From Brachybacterium sp. EE-P12 (GTDB lineage Bacteria; Actinomycetota; Actinomycetes; Actinomycetales; Dermabacteraceae), in assembly GCF_003711805.1 (NCBI RefSeq), contig NZ_QXCP01000009.1, forward strand, positions 310,001 to 374,000: a stretch of 64,000 nucleotides of DNA, in the 5' to 3' direction. The notes under the pieces were generated by a model. It saw nothing but the letters and a program-made list of their open reading frames with translations, searched no databases and was not told the origin of the DNA. The translations under genes were made by a program, and so were the position numbers. Below, one piece after another: positions 63,706-64,000 of this stretch (position 1 is the stretch's first letter; each line of letters opens with the position of its first letter).

Positions 63706-64000
63706 TCAGGGGGTTCGGGGGGTGGTGGCCTCTCGCTCGCGGCACTCGGTGCACAGGCCGCGGTAGACCACGTCGGCCATCTCGATGGAGAAGCCGTGGT
63801 CCTCGTGCGGGATGAGGCATGGGGCCGCGCCGACGGCGCAGGGGACGTCCTCGAGACGCCCGCAGCTGCGGCACACCAGATGGTGATGGTTGTCGTGACG
63901 GTGCATCTCGTAGCGCATGCTGCGACCGCCGACGGAGACGCGGCGCAGCAGCTCGGCGTCGGAGAGGGCGTTGAGCACGTCGTAGACGGCCTGGCGGGAG
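63706..64000 (-). CDS. Fur family regulator (FurA/CatR/PerR-like), 5' end beyond the window
   Basis: C-terminal 97 residues of a Fur-type metalloregulator; the frame runs off the window end. Visible are the end of the winged helix (SRQAVYDVLNALSDAELLRR), the metal site RYEMHRHDNHHHLVCRSCGR and the structural zinc pair GLCTECRERE. The His-rich motif and the catalase directly downstream fit a peroxide-sensing FurA/CatR. In actinobacteria this arrangement usually means repression of the catalase gene until peroxide oxidises the iron site. Confidence 0.92.
   Translation of the reverse strand, partial: SRQAVYDVLNALSDAELLRRVSVGGRSMRYEMHRHDNHHHLVCRSCGRLEDVPCAVGAAPCLIPHEDHGFSIEMADVVYRGLCTECREREATTPRTP

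Overview
The window is very GC-rich actinobacterial DNA. The gene set (ectABC, nrdHIE/nrdF plus nrdDG, Csp-type copper storage, actinobacterial arsenic genes, a Pra/FtsK/RepSA/Xis/Int mobile element and many GTG or leaderless starts) fits a member of Actinomycetota. A Brachybacterium-like Dermabacteraceae is my best guess, but it is inference only. No 16S or other marker gene is present.

Positions 1-15,600 are chromosomal. They hold the end of a sugar ABC importer operon (binding-protein gene broken by an in-frame stop, then two permeases), a DUF222/HNH protein, a cupin, a VOC protein, an operon-like group of FGGY sugar kinase, GntR regulator and MFS transporter, a thioesterase plus membrane protein pair, an aminoglycoside-type phosphotransferase, a HIT protein and a DUF6176-type protein. 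Two genes here (DUF222 and MFS) carry short tandem repeats at their 3' ends and run on without a stop across the neighbouring gene in antisense.

Positions 15,664-41,357 form a composite genomic island in the 3' end of a tRNA-Lys(TTT) gene (41,312-41,383, minus strand). A 47-bp copy of the tRNA 3' end occurs three times (15,664; 20,025; 41,311) and divides the island in two. Element 1 (4.4 kb) carries only arsenic resistance and has no recombinase. Element 2 (21 kb) is an actinomycete integrative and conjugative element with Pra, FtsK-like translocase, RepSA-type initiator, excisionase and tyrosine integrase, and with copper cargo: a four-helix copper-storage protein, YdhK and CueP proteins, TlpA (broken) with CcdA, a two-component system, a multicopper oxidase and a CopB-type ATPase. 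CsoR-like operators and direct repeats link the cargo into probable copper regulons. Several unrecognised genes sit in element 2, notably a 609-residue zinc-ribbon protein beside its left attachment site.

Positions 41,400-64,000 are chromosomal again: an AGCS alanine/sodium symporter, ectoine synthesis ectABC, a YigZ protein, a small stress membrane protein, nrdF, a DUF418 protein, the anaerobic reductase nrdDG, a PadR plus HAAS-domain membrane protein pair, nrdHIE, a Gfo/Idh/MocA oxidoreductase, a PlsC acyltransferase, a universal-stress protein, catalase and the start of a Fur-family regulator. The class III and class Ib reductase promoters carry matching pairs of NrdR-like boxes 31 bp apart. 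A palindromic REP-like element occurs twice, each time between convergent genes.

Three genes are broken by single-base changes (sugar-binding protein, arsC, tlpA-like). They may be true pseudogenes or residual sequencing errors; the sequence alone cannot tell.
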